Positions 12,701-23,830 of a DNA stretch of 64,000 nucleotides are shown one piece after another. Made by a program: the position numbers and the translations under genes. The stretch is from Puccinellia tenuiflora (taxonomy: Eukaryota > Streptophyta > Magnoliopsida > Poales > Poaceae): NCBI GenBank assembly GCA_012064385.1, contig QRDG01001910.1, positions 434,001 through 498,000 of the forward strand. The letters run 5' to 3'. Position 1 is the first letter of the stretch; the number at the start of each line of letters is the position of its first letter. The notes under the pieces are model-generated. The model worked only from the letters and a program-made list of their open reading frames with translations. It made no database searches and was not told where the DNA came from.

Positions 12701-13210
12701 ACAGAGCATCTGCAGCTAAAACTTACGCGCAGTACTCTGCTATGCGAGATGTACCATCAACTAGTTCTGCAACAAAAAAAACCTACCACTATGGCGATGG
12801 TCTGCAGGATCTATGGAACTGGGGGATCCCATCTCAAAATCACCTCGGGTGGATGTCTCAATCCCCATGGCTATCATGTCCGATGCGCAAAAAAATCACA
12901 AGGTAGGCGACCTAGGGGTGCGCGTGGTGAGTGAGCTTACCTATCTCGTGATGAAGTTCCTGTGGTGGCGCGCGGTGACGGTATCTGGCGGCGAGGTCCG
13001 CGCGGTCGCTCGCGGTGACGCTCTCGACGCCGAAAATCCCCCGTGGTCGCACAAATCACAGGCCCCCGACGCTGAGCTCGCCCCCGCCTCGCACGCGGTG
13101 ACGCTCCCGTCGTGCGGAGATCCCCAAACCCTCGCGCGAAGTGGCGCTTCTCGCCGCCGAGCTCCCCGTCGCTCCCGCGAAAAAGTGGCGACCTCGTCGT
13201 CGAGCACCAC

Positions 13211-13326
13211 CTCCTCCTCTCGCGCGCGGTGCCGATCTCGCCCCCACACTTCGCCTCCACCGATTCACCTCCTCCTCTCGCGCGCGGTGCCGATCTCGCC
13301 CCCACACTTCGCCTCCACCGATTCAA
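13211..13326. repeat. 58-bp tandem duplication
   Basis: Two nearly identical 58-bp units start at 13211 and 13269, beginning CTCCTCCTCTCGCGCGCGG and ending CCTCCACCGATTCA. They lie in the GC-rich right subterminal part of the Mutator-like element. No gene is evident in this stretch. Confidence 0.8.
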
Positions 13327-13646
13327 TCGCACGCCGTGGTCGGATTGTCGCCGCAACGACCTCCGGGGGAGAGGAGAAATGCGAGTTCGGGAGGAGAAAA
13401 TGGGGAACGAGTAGTTGGGGTAGGCACGGCTCTCCTTCGAAATGAGTAACTCCTACGGCCATCCAGACACCGATACCTGGGGGAGGGAAACCGACAGCGT
13501 ACCGACAAGCTCCCATCGAACGGCTGACGCGAGCTCGCTCGTTCGCGCGAACGAGCAGCCGTGCACTTATTAGCACTTGGGTAAGTTATTGTATCAGGTC
13601 CCTCCCTCCGAAGAGTCCAGGTCGACCTGCGCGCGTTAAACGCTCA

Positions 13647-13981
13647 TATATATACACTGATCGATGTACGACGAGAAATCAGTAGCGGAGAAGAAGATCG
13701 ATCCCGAGTAGCAAAGGTCAGAGTCAGTTCGTCCCCGGAGAGCGGTACCAGCCATGACGACGAGCGACTGCACTGCCGCCGGTAACTCCCATTGCCCTCC
13801 TCCTCCAGCGAGGCACGGCCCAGCCGCCCTCCGTTTCCCTCTCATCTATCTCTTCACCGTCGTCGGCGTCCGAATTCGGATGGGGCTCCTCCCCGACGAG
13901 ATCCATCAACCTCCGTCGTGGGGAGGCCAGCGGCGACCAGGGGGCATCGGACTACGGACAAGCCATCATCCTGGCCTATGA
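13647..13981 (+). pseudogene. Possible captured 5' gene end (TATA box plus short ORF)
   Basis: TATATATA at 13647-13654 lies about 100 bp upstream of an ATG at 13754 in a good plant context (GCCATGACG). The frame runs 75 codons (MTTSDCTAAGNSHCPPPP...) without family motifs; a possible splice donor (GCCG|GTAACT) lies a few codons in. It sits inside the region ending at the second Helitron-like terminus, so it may be a captured promoter and first exon. The family is not recognised. Confidence 0.25.
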
Positions 13982-14036
13982 ATTCTGATGGGTCGATGTG
14001 ATGTGGATTCTGTTGCAAGAGGGCGGACAGTTCCGA

Positions 14037-14372
14037 GCAACATGGGAATCGTGCAGCTGGAGGCGTCCTGGCGTCCAGGAAGAAGCATAACAAGCTGGAG
14101 TTCCTGGTCCCGTGGTGGGATATGTAGCTTGGCATCTCCGTCAACCAGTTCCTCTCCATCTTCGTCTCCAAAGAACTCTGACTTTAGATGACCTCCCTGT
14201 CGACGCAACATGGGAATCGTGCAGCTGGAGGCGTCCTGGCGTCCAGGAAGAAGCATAACAAGCTGGAGTTCCTGGTCCCGTGGTGGGATATGTAGCTTGG
14301 CATCTCCGTCAACCAGTTCCTCTCCTTCTTTGTCTCCAAAGAACTCTGACTTCAGATGACCTCCCTGTCGAC
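14037..14372. repeat. 168-bp tandem duplication
   Basis: Units 14037-14204 and 14205-14372 are almost identical; both begin GCAACATGGGAATCGTGCAG and end CTCCCTGTCGAC(G). Only a few substitutions separate them, for example ATCTTCG versus TTCTTTG. The minus strand reads through both units in one frame, giving a protein repeat. I see no known domain. The remainder of 14373-15403 has no recognisable gene. Confidence 0.9.
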
Positions 14373-15403
14373 GTTTGGTTTTGCCGCTGCCCTGCGTTGA
14401 CAACTTCCAGTTGGCTGATTATCGATGGATTGTTCTAAAAACTATACAGGAACAGAGTATTACTGTATTAGCATAGCAGAGCTAGCAGGAACAGCAGGAA
14501 CAAGCTCGGGAAGAAAATCAGGCCTCCTTTTGTTGTATACAGAGCAACCTACAGAACAGACAAGAAGAGCAGAGCTTCACCTAGCGCACAATTGTTTTTA
14601 ATTAGTACGCAGCTTGATTCCTCAGCACGTTGTTTCTGTACTCAATTTACGACCTGGGAGCTGTTTGGTTACATGAGGTAATTCATTTTTCAGTTTGTTC
14701 ACACCTCATTAATTTTTAGTACTATTTTGGATCCGGTATTATGCACAATATTATTTGTAGAATTTTTTATCTTTGCATAATGGAAATAACGATCCAAAAT
14801 TGGAGAAGATGGCGGAAACCAAATGGCCAATTTTTTATTATTAGTGTTCACGGGAATGGGTGAGACTATGTTGAACCTTAAAGCAATTTTGGAGGCACCG
14901 AATGCTATTTTTGAACTGGCAAGTAATTGGGCTTCCCTTGTGCTCAATTAATTTTCATGAAATATTGCATCAGAGATTACTTCAGATACCTTAAATAAGA
15001 AAAATATCACAAGGTAACAGCTGGTTATTTGAATAGGTGTACTGTGTGTTACAGACATTTCTTTTCATTCTATTTTAGTTAGAGCAGTTTTAGATTGTAA
15101 CGCAAGGAAAAACAATATCAGTTTATTTGCTTGTTCCAGATCATGTTGTTGTTCCAAACGTGATTATCTTGATCCCCTATTTGTTTTCCAAAAAATGTAC
15201 AATATCATAAAGTATTATCCATAAGTTTGAAAGCTTGGTATCCAGAATACATATTGAATTTCGTCGCGAGAAACAAAAGAGCAGCCTGGGAGCAAATTGC
15301 AGTAGTTGTTCTATGCATAACAGGTCGACGGGAATCATTTTGGATTAAAAAAATACTTCTCGTGTTACTTTATATTCATATTGATCTTCGCCATGCGCAG
15401 CAT

Positions 15404-15435
15404 CCGTAGCAACGCACGGACATTTTTTTTGCTAG
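15404..15435 (+). mobile_element. Second Helitron-like 3' terminus
   Basis: Hairpin CCGTaGC-AAC-GCACGG (15404-15419), then a T-rich spacer and CTAG (15432-15435) followed by T. It matches the terminus at 2072-2102 in loop (AAC), stem type and CTAGT end, so both belong to one family. The 5' end is not placed; it may lie left of the Mutator-like element, which would then be nested in this Helitron. Confidence 0.55.
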
Positions 15436-15548
15436 TTTAGGAAAAAAATCCTAAATAATCTAAACTGAAATTTTCACAATGTGGCACTGATTACCCATGT
15501 GACAAAAAATAAAAAATAGGTTTTGTGCTTATGCCGCACTTATCTATT

Positions 15549-15675
15549 CTCACATATGATTTCAGATTTATTTCTTTGGGGTTTGATTTAAAATATTCCT
15601 TTAAATAATTTGAATGCAATGCAATGCACATGATGATATGAAAACATTCCAAATCGTATAATTTGGGATGTTACA
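15549..15675 (-). mobile_element. Truncated LTR (3' side) of minus-strand gypsy element
   Basis: The stretch ends GGGATGTTACA at 15675, the reverse of an LTR start TGTAACATCCC. It matches 19402-19523 closely, but similarity stops at 15549, so this LTR is a stub. Immediately right, the reverse complement AAGGGTGGTAGT is a good polypurine tract, fixing the minus-strand orientation. 15436-15548 is AT-rich and unassigned. Confidence 0.75.
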
Positions 15676-15892
15676 AACTACCACCCTTAAAAGAATCTCG
15701 TCCCGAGATTCGAAAAGGCTAGAAAGGAAGGGGTTTGGGTTCGGGATTCATTAGGGTGCTACCAACCTTAAAAGGAATTGTCTAGGATGATTCTGGAGGA
15801 TTCACTTGGTTAAGGGTCAGCTCCTTGGCAGCGAAAAGTTGCTACCATCTCACTTTCTGGAGATCTTATTCCAATAAACTTGTTAAGTGCCT

Positions 15893-16974
15893 TCATAATA
15901 TCTTCTTTCTATCCATATGTCTTCTTGATATGAATGAATGTGATGCACCAATATGGAAAAGCAGGATTGTGGGAGAGAATTGATCAAACTTATGCGTCAC
16001 TGCATTTGGCACTTCAAAGACCTCTTCCACCTTGACGTGGTTAATGTGTCCCTTCTGGAACGACTTAGACTTATTACTGTTGGAGTCTCTATTGTTCTTC
16101 CTCTTTTCAGGGCAGTCGACAACATAGTGCCCTAGTTTCTTGCAATTGTACACATCACCTCACTAATGTCCTTCTTGTAGCTTCCGTTGTGATTATGTCC
16201 ATTTCCTACATGCTGGTTGTTCTCGTTTCCACCATGATTGTGAGTACAGGTCCTTTCATGTGATTCTGAGCTATGATTAGCACGGTTGTACTACCTCTTG
16301 CGATTTTCAGCTTGTTCATGTTTGCCCTCCAGAATAATGGCTTTGTCTAACAGTGATTGATAATCTGGAATGTGAACCACTGATAGTTGAATAGCTAGCT
16401 CATCATTTAGTCAATCTAGGAACCTCTCACGCCTTTTGGCATCCGTATCCACATCTTCCGGTGCGTAATGAGCTAGATCACTAAATTCAGCAACGAACTC
16501 CTTGACGGTGCGATTGCCCTGTCACAGATTGTGGAACTCCCTCCTCTTTAAACTCACAACTCCTGAGGAGAAATGAGCATTGCGGAATCCTTCTTCAAAC
16601 ATCACCCATGTGACTCCAGCAATTGGGTGAGTGATCTGATAGTTGTCCCACCATGAAGCTGCAGGGCCTTCAAGCAAGTGAGCAGCGAACCTCACCTTCT
16701 CAGCATCAGTGCACCCTACAGTCACTAAGCCCTTGTTCACAGAACGCAGCCAATCAAGTGCTGCCATGGGTTCAGGTGCACTAGAGAACTTCTCAGTCTT
16801 TAACCTAAGAAATCTTGTGAGCATGTCCACCTGTGGTGGTGGAGGTGGTGGATTGTTATTATTGTTGGCTATGAACTGCGTCATCAATTGCATAAGCTGG
16901 GTCATCACTTGTTGCATCACATTGTTGTTCTCATCCTCATTGTTGTTGTTATTGGGGTTGCGACGGCGAGGCAT
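15893..16974 (-). pseudogene. Gypsy gag with start of protease, decayed
   Basis: The minus-strand ORF from 16974 starts MPRRRNP and is Asn/Pro-rich. It then carries the retrotransposon gag core (FLRLKTEKFSSAPEP, AAHLLEGPAASWWDNY), open for 150 codons to 16522. After several stops the gag tail resumes with a CCHC-type knuckle remnant (CKKLGHYVVDCP) and a protease-like HIGASHSFIS near 15900. There the usual catalytic Asp of D(T/I)GASHSF is His. Reverse transcriptase, RNase H and integrase are absent: about 200 bp after the protease start comes the polypurine tract. So the element lost pol, or is a gag-only derivative, and is non-functional. Confidence 0.8.
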
Positions 16975-17011
16975 CTATTGGGTTAGAATAGACAAGTTTA
17001 GACAAATAGAA

Positions 17012-19523
17012 TGTGGTGCCCTCGCTTAGAAAAGCAAGAACACATCGTGAAATATGCTATTCCCTGGATCGAGCATGGATAGCATTTCACAAAAGATGTA
17101 ATACCAAGCATCAATGTCAATAATTATTACAACGCGGTACGATTGATCCAGAAGTAAAATAATCCATTACAACTTCGCATAGCCGAAGGCTAGCTTTAAA
17201 AGAGTAAATGGTTCAACATTTTATTTCAGAGTTCACACGCAGCAATATAAATAGCACAGAGCTCCATCATCTCCATGAGCCACTGGCATTCATGTTGGTT
17301 GTAAGCTCGAAAGGGGCGTCTCACTCATCGTCGTAATAACCTGCAACATTAACGTTGCAGCCTAGGGAATTTGGGTCAATACCTTGTGACAGGCCGGCAA
17401 GTGATACTTTGGTGGAATATAAAATGACAAGGCTAACACTACATGCTTATTTGGCTGGTGGAGTTCAAGGCTATTGCGTAAAGCAAATTTTGTCCTACTT
17501 TTCGTAAAACATTTCTTTTTCAAATAAGAATATGAGACACACCCATGGAACGCATCCAAGGTCTCATATACCCGTGTTCACCCATCAAATTTTATTCTGA
17601 AATTGGAATGAAGAGATTCTCCGACAACTACCTTGTTCAGATACTCAAAATTGTCCATAACCGGGGACACGGCTAAGATCTTAGTTTTATTACTCTCGAG
17701 AGTTTGTGACACTTTCCCCACTAGACTCAACTAACCCAAACTTCCTAATCACTCATTTAGTGAAAAAGAAAGGAGAGAGTCGAGACGAGATCTTTCAGAA
17801 GAGCTTTCCCATACACATGTCCGAACAATACCCACCTACATCCCCTACATCTGCTTGTTCATCCGGTCAGGTCCACTCAACTTACTAAATCAAGACAGAG
17901 CCCATATGACTAGTGGCTGCACTGGAAGTAAACTGAACACGGAGTGACCTCGAATCTCAAAACCCTGGGTGGCCATCCACAAGTGCACATACTCAGGTTC
18001 ACACCATGAAAATGGGCCTGAGCAGCCACTCAACTTTAAACATCCGAAGCCATCCCATTCCACCCAGGTGGTTCATTAATTTAGTAAAATTTTCACTTAA
18101 CTTACTACATCAAAACTTTCACAATTGCAGCAAGCATTTCTACTAAATTAATATAGGTACCTAGTCAATGGGATATGATCTAACAAGTTTGCATAGCATA
18201 ATAATAAAGTACTCTCTATCATGCATACTACTGAAATAGTCTACAAATGCAATTATAAAAACATAGTAGGTACTTCATGAATTTGTGTATGCACTTGCCT
18301 TGATCGTTGTTCGGGTTGTCGCAGCACTCACAATACGTCCTGCACTCCTCACAATCTATTCAAACAATAAGCACCAAATCAATACAACAAGCAATATAAT
18401 GGCAATACAAAAAAAACATGAATGCATGAAATGCAAGCTAACACTCCACAAATTAAAGAAATAAGATTATATTAAAGTTTCTGTTGTCTAACATATGCAT
18501 GATGCTCATGATCACAATTTTTACAGTGTTTAATAATTTAGAAAAAAAGACATAGGCTAAAATACCTTATTTTATGATTCTGTAAAAATCATTTAAATGC
18601 ATGATGCAAAGGTGCAGTTTGAACACACCACTGGATAGAAAACATTTTTCCAAGCATTTTGATATAAAGTTTGCAATTTTTGGATAAACAGAACTCAAGA
18701 TATGAATTTTACAAGATTGCACTAAAATCTGGGATTTTATTCATTTTCTAGGATTTACAAGTCAGCCGGGCTGACTGGGTGCTGACCGGGCAGCCGACCT
18801 GGCAACCACGTGGCGCAACACTATTAGCCGGTACCGATTCGCTGATTGGATCTAATCTCGGTCGTAAGATCAAGATCCGAAGGACGAGGGCGGATCCGTC
18901 CATGACAGGCGATGGGGCTCACCGGCCGACGGCGATGGCGACTCCGGCGAGGTGGACGGCGGCGTTCCGGCGGGGTTCTACCTCGTCGGAGATGTCCAGA
19001 GAGTAGCAGCGGTCACGGCGGTGTCGTAGATGCTCTCGACGGCGGCTTTCGTGGCATCACTCGCCGACGGCGAGGTCTTCCCGAGCTCCGGCTCCGGCGA
19101 GGAAATACGAGCGCCCTGGTTGACCAAAACCGAATCTGAAAAATTCGGTGCGTGTGGAGAGAGGAGGGAAAACCAAGGGACAAGATGCTAAGAGCTGAGG
19201 CGGTCCAGGGCGACGGCGAGGACCTCCGGAGCTTAACGGCGGCCGCGGTGGTGCGAGTTGAGAAGCGGGCAGCCTGGCGGCGTGCTGGTGGATTTTGGGG
19301 GGGGGGGGGCGAGAGAGGAGAGGGAGGCGATTAAGAGGCGAGCGACGCGACAGTGAATGGCGTGGAGAAATGCCCGAATTGAAGATGGCCAGCGGCGGCC
19401 GCTCACATATGATTTCAGATTTATTTCTTTGGGGTTTGATTTGAAATTTTCCTTTAAATAATTTGAATGCAATGCACATGATGATATGAAAACATTCCAA
19501 ATCCTATAATTTGGGATGTTACA
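17012..19523 (-). mobile_element. Long LTR (5' side) of the same minus-strand gypsy element
   Basis: Starts TGTGGTGCCC at 17012 just beyond gag and ends GGGATGTTACA at 19523 (about 2.5 kb). Its left end resembles the LTR at 42205 in layout (a CCTGGATCG block, then a GATGTAATA block, then TCCAGAA..TAAAA), showing related families. No tRNA-Met primer site is recognisable next to it, unlike the 42205-52639 element. 18770-19400 is GC-rich with short open frames that I reject as genes. Confidence 0.65.
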
Positions 19524-20272
19524 TTTATTGTCGCCTCATGCAAGGCTTGGGTGCATGGTGGAGAAAAGGGGGAGTTTCAGTTGGCACCATTAGTCGGGTC
19601 GACATTGACGCCGATGACCCATGCTAATATGGAGAAATATTCGCCCACTACTTTGATTGCACCTCATCATAGCACCCCATATGTCTCTTTCATTGGCGCC
19701 CAGGTGTCTCCTACAGCTGATCTTGATGCACTCATGGTAAGCGTCACAAGCTCAAGAAATTCTTTATTTTTTCATGCATATGGTTTCTTTAATTGTTCGG
19801 ATCTCACATACATGATGCCCTATATGTGTTTCGCAGGATGACACCCATGCCAATATGCTCGTGATAATGTTGGTGCGGGTGAAGACGATGAGCTCGCTGC
19901 CGCAGTAGAAGCCTTGGTCATACAATATGCGGGCGTCGAGGGGGTCGACGAAGCATATAGTCATCGCCCCGGATGCATCTCGAGGTGATACATGCGTTTG
20001 GCGGGGGAGCAAGGTCCATCGACATAGCCTGCATTAAGGAAGGCAGTCACCACAACATATGGAGTCTGCCAATCGGGATAGACCCAGACCCGGAGCGCGT
20101 CGTCATCATCCGCGCTTGGCGGGTACAGATGCTCCGTGCCGGTGGGAAGGAGGACGAACGAGCCCATTGAGAATCTTAGTGTGTGTGGTGTGCTTGGAGG
20201 GAGATTGATGAGCTCCTCCTGCTTGGATGACATATGTCTATCGATGGAGAAAGATCAAAGGGGGGGAGCGGC
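19524..20272. other. Unidentified gene-like fragment
   Basis: Both strands have suggestive frames. Plus: 19551-19735 reads MHGGEKGEFQLAPLVGST..., then a GTAAGC donor and a TTTCGCAG acceptor (19836) before GATGACACCC. Minus: 20233-19961 reads MSSKQEELINLPPSTPHT..., continuing in another frame as MTICFVDPLDARILYDQG. I recognise no domain and cannot decide the strand. It is probably a captured or decayed fragment. Confidence 0.25.
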
Positions 20273-20996
20273 TGTTGGAGGTATGCGCTAGAGACATTAA
20301 TATTAAGTTATTATTTGCCTCCAAAGTTCATTATTAGGTTATCTTTATGCCTGATGTGATAATTGAATAGTGAGTATTCAAAGGAAAACCTACATGCACG
20401 TGTAGAGCTATGAACAAAACAAGTGTTGCTAGTCTTGTCTCAAAGATTAGCTTATTATGTTGTTGGATTATCACGTTTCCTGATCATGGACTTTATATAA
20501 GTCAAACAACTATAAGAGTATATTGTTCGAATAATAATAGTACTAAACTGACCCAAATATACGATCTTGCTAAGAGACAATTTATTGATAATGTTTTAGC
20601 AAAGAGAGTATGCATTTTTCGTTAGCTATGTCCCTATACCATGAGAACATCTAGTGACCGCACATGTTGACAGTTATGCTTTGATTGTCATTAACCTCTA
20701 CCGTAACGGGAGACTATAACGGTGACTTTTAGGTATAACCGAAAGTTTGTAATTGAACGAAGATTGTTCGACAATGGTACTTACTCCTCCAGGCGATGGA
20801 GAGATACATCCTCTGGGCCCTCTCGGTATTACCGTTGTCAACCAATCGTCTGGCCAGATACAATGTGATTCGTCACAAGGACATCGGAGATATGTTTGAG
20901 AAAAAGAGAATGATATCGGTACGAGTCTGTACGTGTAATGATCAAATGGTTTGATCACGTGGAGCACATTGTATCACCTCGTGATATCATTGGTAT
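20273..20996 (+). mobile_element. Copia-like LTR fragment
   Basis: Begins TGTTGGAGGTATGCGCTAGA with AT-rich sequence following, resembling the 5' LTR start of Triticeae copia elements of the BARE/Angela type (recognised by eye only). It is interrupted by the CACTA element at 21000 and probably continues for a short distance after 22700. No internal coding region is present. Confidence 0.45.
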
Positions 20997-21033
20997 CGTC
21001 ACTAGTAGGAAATAGCTTATAGACAGAAGCCTA

Positions 21034-21317
21034 TTCTGTGGCGCACCAACTTTCGTGCGCCACAGAAATATGTTTCTGTGGCGCACCGTGGTTGGTGCGC
21101 CACAGAAAGTCACATTTCTGTGGCGCACCTGGCCACATGCGCCACAGAAATTAGACTTTCTGTGGCGCACCAAGCACGGTGCGCCACAGAAAGTGACATT
21201 TCTGTGGCGCACCAAGCACGGTGCGCCACAGAAAGTCGTCTGGGGGACGGGTGAATTTTGGGAAAAAAAATTCTGTGGCGCCCCTGGATTGGTGCGCCAC
21301 AGAAAGGTGTGCGCCAC
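21034..21317. repeat. Array of GGCGCAC palindromes (left subterminal)
   Basis: Six consecutive inverted-repeat units have near-constant arms (TCTGTGGCGCAC and GTGCGCCACAGA) and variable 4-10-base centres; the sixth reads GGCGCCC in one arm. Two further units lie at about 21717 and 21793 within a 76-bp direct duplication, and three more at about 22494-22600. They are CACTA subterminal repeats and would fold as hairpins. Confidence 0.9.
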
Positions 21318-22053
21318 AGATTTTTTTTCTTTCGATCACCCCCCCCCCCCCCCGCGGATCGCCTTTTTAGTCTTGTAGGAGGTAAAATAAAATGATAAAA
21401 AAATCAATAAATAAAATCCTTTGCGATGTAGTTAGGTATGAGTGTCTAGTAGGTCTAGAAATTTTGAAATATGAATTTTGACCTTTTTTGCAACAAATGA
21501 AAAAAAATCTTATAACGGGCATAACTTTTGCATACGACGTCGAAAAAATGCGAATAATACCTTAAAAAAAACTAGAGAAAATTTCGGATTCGATGGCACC
21601 CGGGTTTACCCGGTCAGCAATTCACAGAATCCTTAAATTCCAAACCAAAAAAAAGTTATGGCCAACAGAAGAATTTTCCCAGCAAAATAAAAAAAATCAA
21701 AAAAAGGGAAAAAAATTCTGTGGCGCACCAATGCCAAGGATGCGCCACAGAATTATTGGGCGGGATTCGAAATTTTGAATCCCTCCCAATAATTCTGTGG
21801 CGCACCAATGCCAAGGATGCGCCACAGAATTATTGGGCGGGATTCGAAATTTTGAATCCCGCCAGCCCCCTTCTCCCTCTCTTTTCCCTTTTCTCCTTCT
21901 CTCCTCCACTTCTCCCTCCACTTCTCCCTCCACTTCTCCTCTTCCTTTCTCCTCTTCCCTTCTCCTCTACACTTCTCTCCCCTTCTCCTCCCTCCTCCAT
22001 CTCTTCTCCTCTCCTCCACATCTTCTCTACTCCTCCTCCACCTCCACCTCCAC

Positions 22054-22267
22054 CTCCGGCGACCTCCTCCACAACTCCGGCGACCTCCACAACTCCGGCG
22101 ACCACCTCCACAACCCCGGCGACCTCAACCTCCGGTGACCTCCTCCTCCACCCCGGCAACCTCCGGCGACCTCCTCCACAACTCCGGCGACCTCCACAAC
22201 TCCGGCGACCACCTCCATAACCCCGGCGACCTCAACCTCCGGTGACCTCCTCCTCCACCCCGGCGAC
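22054..22267. repeat. 107-bp tandem duplication, GGCGACC-rich
   Basis: Units at 22054-22160 and 22161-22267 both begin CTCCGGCGACCTCCTCCACA, inside the CACTA element. Each is built from shorter CCGGCGACCTCC units. Predicted Pro/Ser/Thr-rich frames across it are repeat translations, not genes. Confidence 0.85.
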
Positions 22268-22697
22268 CTCCACCTCCACTCCGACGACCTCCTCCTCCAC
22301 TCCGGCGAGCTCCTCCTCCACCTCCGGCGAACTCCGGCGACCACCATCCTCCACCAACCTCCGGCGACTCCCTCCTCCACCCATTTACGGCCTCCAAAAA
22401 AACGAAACGAAACGAAATTCCGGCGACCAGATCTAGATCTGGCCAGATCCAGATCTAGATCTGGCCGCCCTTTTTTTTGAAATTCAAAAAAATTCTGTGG
22501 CGCACGGTTGGGATGGTGCGCCACAGAAATATTTCTGTGGCGCACGGTGGGTGGGTGCGCCACAGAAATATTTCTGTGGCGCACGGAGGAGGTGCGCCAC
22601 AGAAAAAAAATTTAGTGGCGGCGATTCAGTGGCGAACCGGCCGTGCGCCACAGAATTAAAAAACGGTGCGCCACTGATAGGCTTTTCTGTACTAGTG

Positions 22698-22989
22698 CGT
22701 GAACGTAAGGCGATTGGCTAATGAGAAACACAAGAGGTTTTGTACAGTTTTTCATCGAAAGCATAACCGATTTTATTTTCAGAAACATAGTAAAACGCAG
22801 ACGCTCATGTATATGCACGTACACTCATCTCTATGAACGTACATACACGCACGCTATTACGATGAGAACCTCCGAGAGACTAAGCCGGCAGATTGAGTCT
22901 CGAGATTGATGAAGTCACCACATGCGCGTCGCTATCGACGAAAACGACGCCTCCTACTGAAAGCATCTTTCTTTATGAGACACACATAT
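22698..22989. other. No gene; remnant repeat sequence
   Basis: Presumably the continuation of the interrupted copia-like LTR, then a stretch (about 22800-22920) with CCTCCGAGAGACTAAGCCGG and alternating ACGTACA sequence. I associate this with a common Triticeae repeat but cannot assign a class. Confidence 0.3.
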
Positions 22990-23192
22990 AGTGGCGGAGC
23001 TTGGGCCAAATGTCTAGGGGGGGGGGTAAATGGGCTGCAGAGTCATGTTGGGCCAGTATTGGAGGGCAAATATGCTAAATACCACTTGTTTTAGGGTAAA
23101 ATGGGCCAAACTGTACCGATTTATGCTAAATTTTTTGTGGGCTGGGAGGCACACCCCCCCCCCCCCCCCGAGATACACATAGCTCCGCCACT
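22990..23192. mobile_element. Small MITE-like inverted repeat
   Basis: AGTGGCGGAGCT at 22990-23001 is inverted exactly as AGCTCCGCCACT at 23181-23192, enclosing 179 bp with long G and C runs near each end. No exact target duplication was found (CATAT versus CATAC near the ends), so the class is undecided. There is no coding potential. Confidence 0.55.
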
Positions 23193-23830
23193 TCATACAG
23201 ATGTAAAACTGGGATTTGAACTTTGTTGGGTTGAAGGTATAACTACCCTCCTAATCAACCAATCACAGATTGGTTCGCCGAATGTCATTAATATAACTTC
23301 GGAATACTTTTTTTAGATGGAAGGATCCAACAGAGCCAGATTTAAATTAAATAGAGCAACACTGAACAACTACGGAGTATAAGATCCACCCGCGTACACT
23401 CTGGCTAAACACCGTGTGTGTGCATGAAAAGGACGCCATCTTAGAGCATCTCCACCGGGGGTCCTAAAGGAGGTCCTAAAGGCCCGTTGGGTGCCGGACA
23501 GAAAAAAGAGCCACACCGGGAGGTCCCAAACCACTCGTCCGGCCCAAATACTGTCCAGCACCGCCAATCGGGCATCCAACTCTAGGGGGTGGCTTGGCGG
23601 TGTCCGACACTGTTCGCGCTGCGCCTCTGACAGGTGGGGCACCTGTGTCATCGACACGAATTGGCTGGCGCCAAATTTCCCCTACATTGCCGTGCCGACC
23701 GCCAAAACATCTCAAACTTGTTCCCTCCATTCTCACAAACCCTCTCCTTCTTATTTTCCGATACCGCCTCTGACCTCTCCTTCCTCATCGCCGCCATTGC
23801 CTCCAACCTCTCGCCGCTTTCGATAGCGCC

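Larger units (their letters stand above)
2285..13580. mobile_element. Large Mutator-like element (MULE) with FAR1-type transposase and Ulp1-like gene
   Basis: The block holds a FAR1/MURA-type transposase relic on the plus strand and a convergent Ulp1-protease relic on the minus strand, a pairing known from Kaonashi/Ulp1-carrying MULEs of plants. The 11-bp sequence GTAAGTTATTG occurs at 2274-2284 and again at 13581-13591, a size expected for MULE target-site duplications (8-11 bp). About 23 bp inside each proposed end, in inverted orientation, is the shared string TGCTCGTTCGC followed by similar CGA-rich sequence, which suggests diverged terminal inverted repeats. The outermost bases do not match well as inverted repeats, so the exact ends are uncertain. 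Subterminal CAACTG-rich repeats occur on both sides. Confidence 0.6.
21000..22697. mobile_element. Non-autonomous CACTA element with palindrome arrays
   Basis: Left end CACTAGTAGGAAATAG at 21000; right end reads inward as CACTAGTACAGAAAAGCC from 22697. The 3-bp target duplication CGT is present on both sides (20997-20999, 22698-22700), as expected for CACTA. Both ends are packed with roughly 32-bp palindromes having TCTGTGGCGCAC / GTGCGCCACAGA arms. The middle is C/T-rich, then GGCGACC-rich. There is no transposase, so mobility would depend on another element. Confidence 0.9.

Noticed and set aside
21034..21317. CRISPR-like look: short repeats with variable short centres
   Set aside because: The units are palindromes inside a CACTA element with a CGT target duplication in plant DNA; there are no unique 30-40-bp spacers and no cas genes.
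23150..23170. Long C run (also G or C runs near 19299, 21341, 23019 and 25966) as a possible structural element
   Set aside because: Homopolymers of this kind are prone to sequencing or assembly length error and have no supporting context.
23371..23380. CTACGGAGTA as a possible Stowaway MITE end
   Set aside because: No partner inverted repeat with a TA duplication was found within MITE distance.
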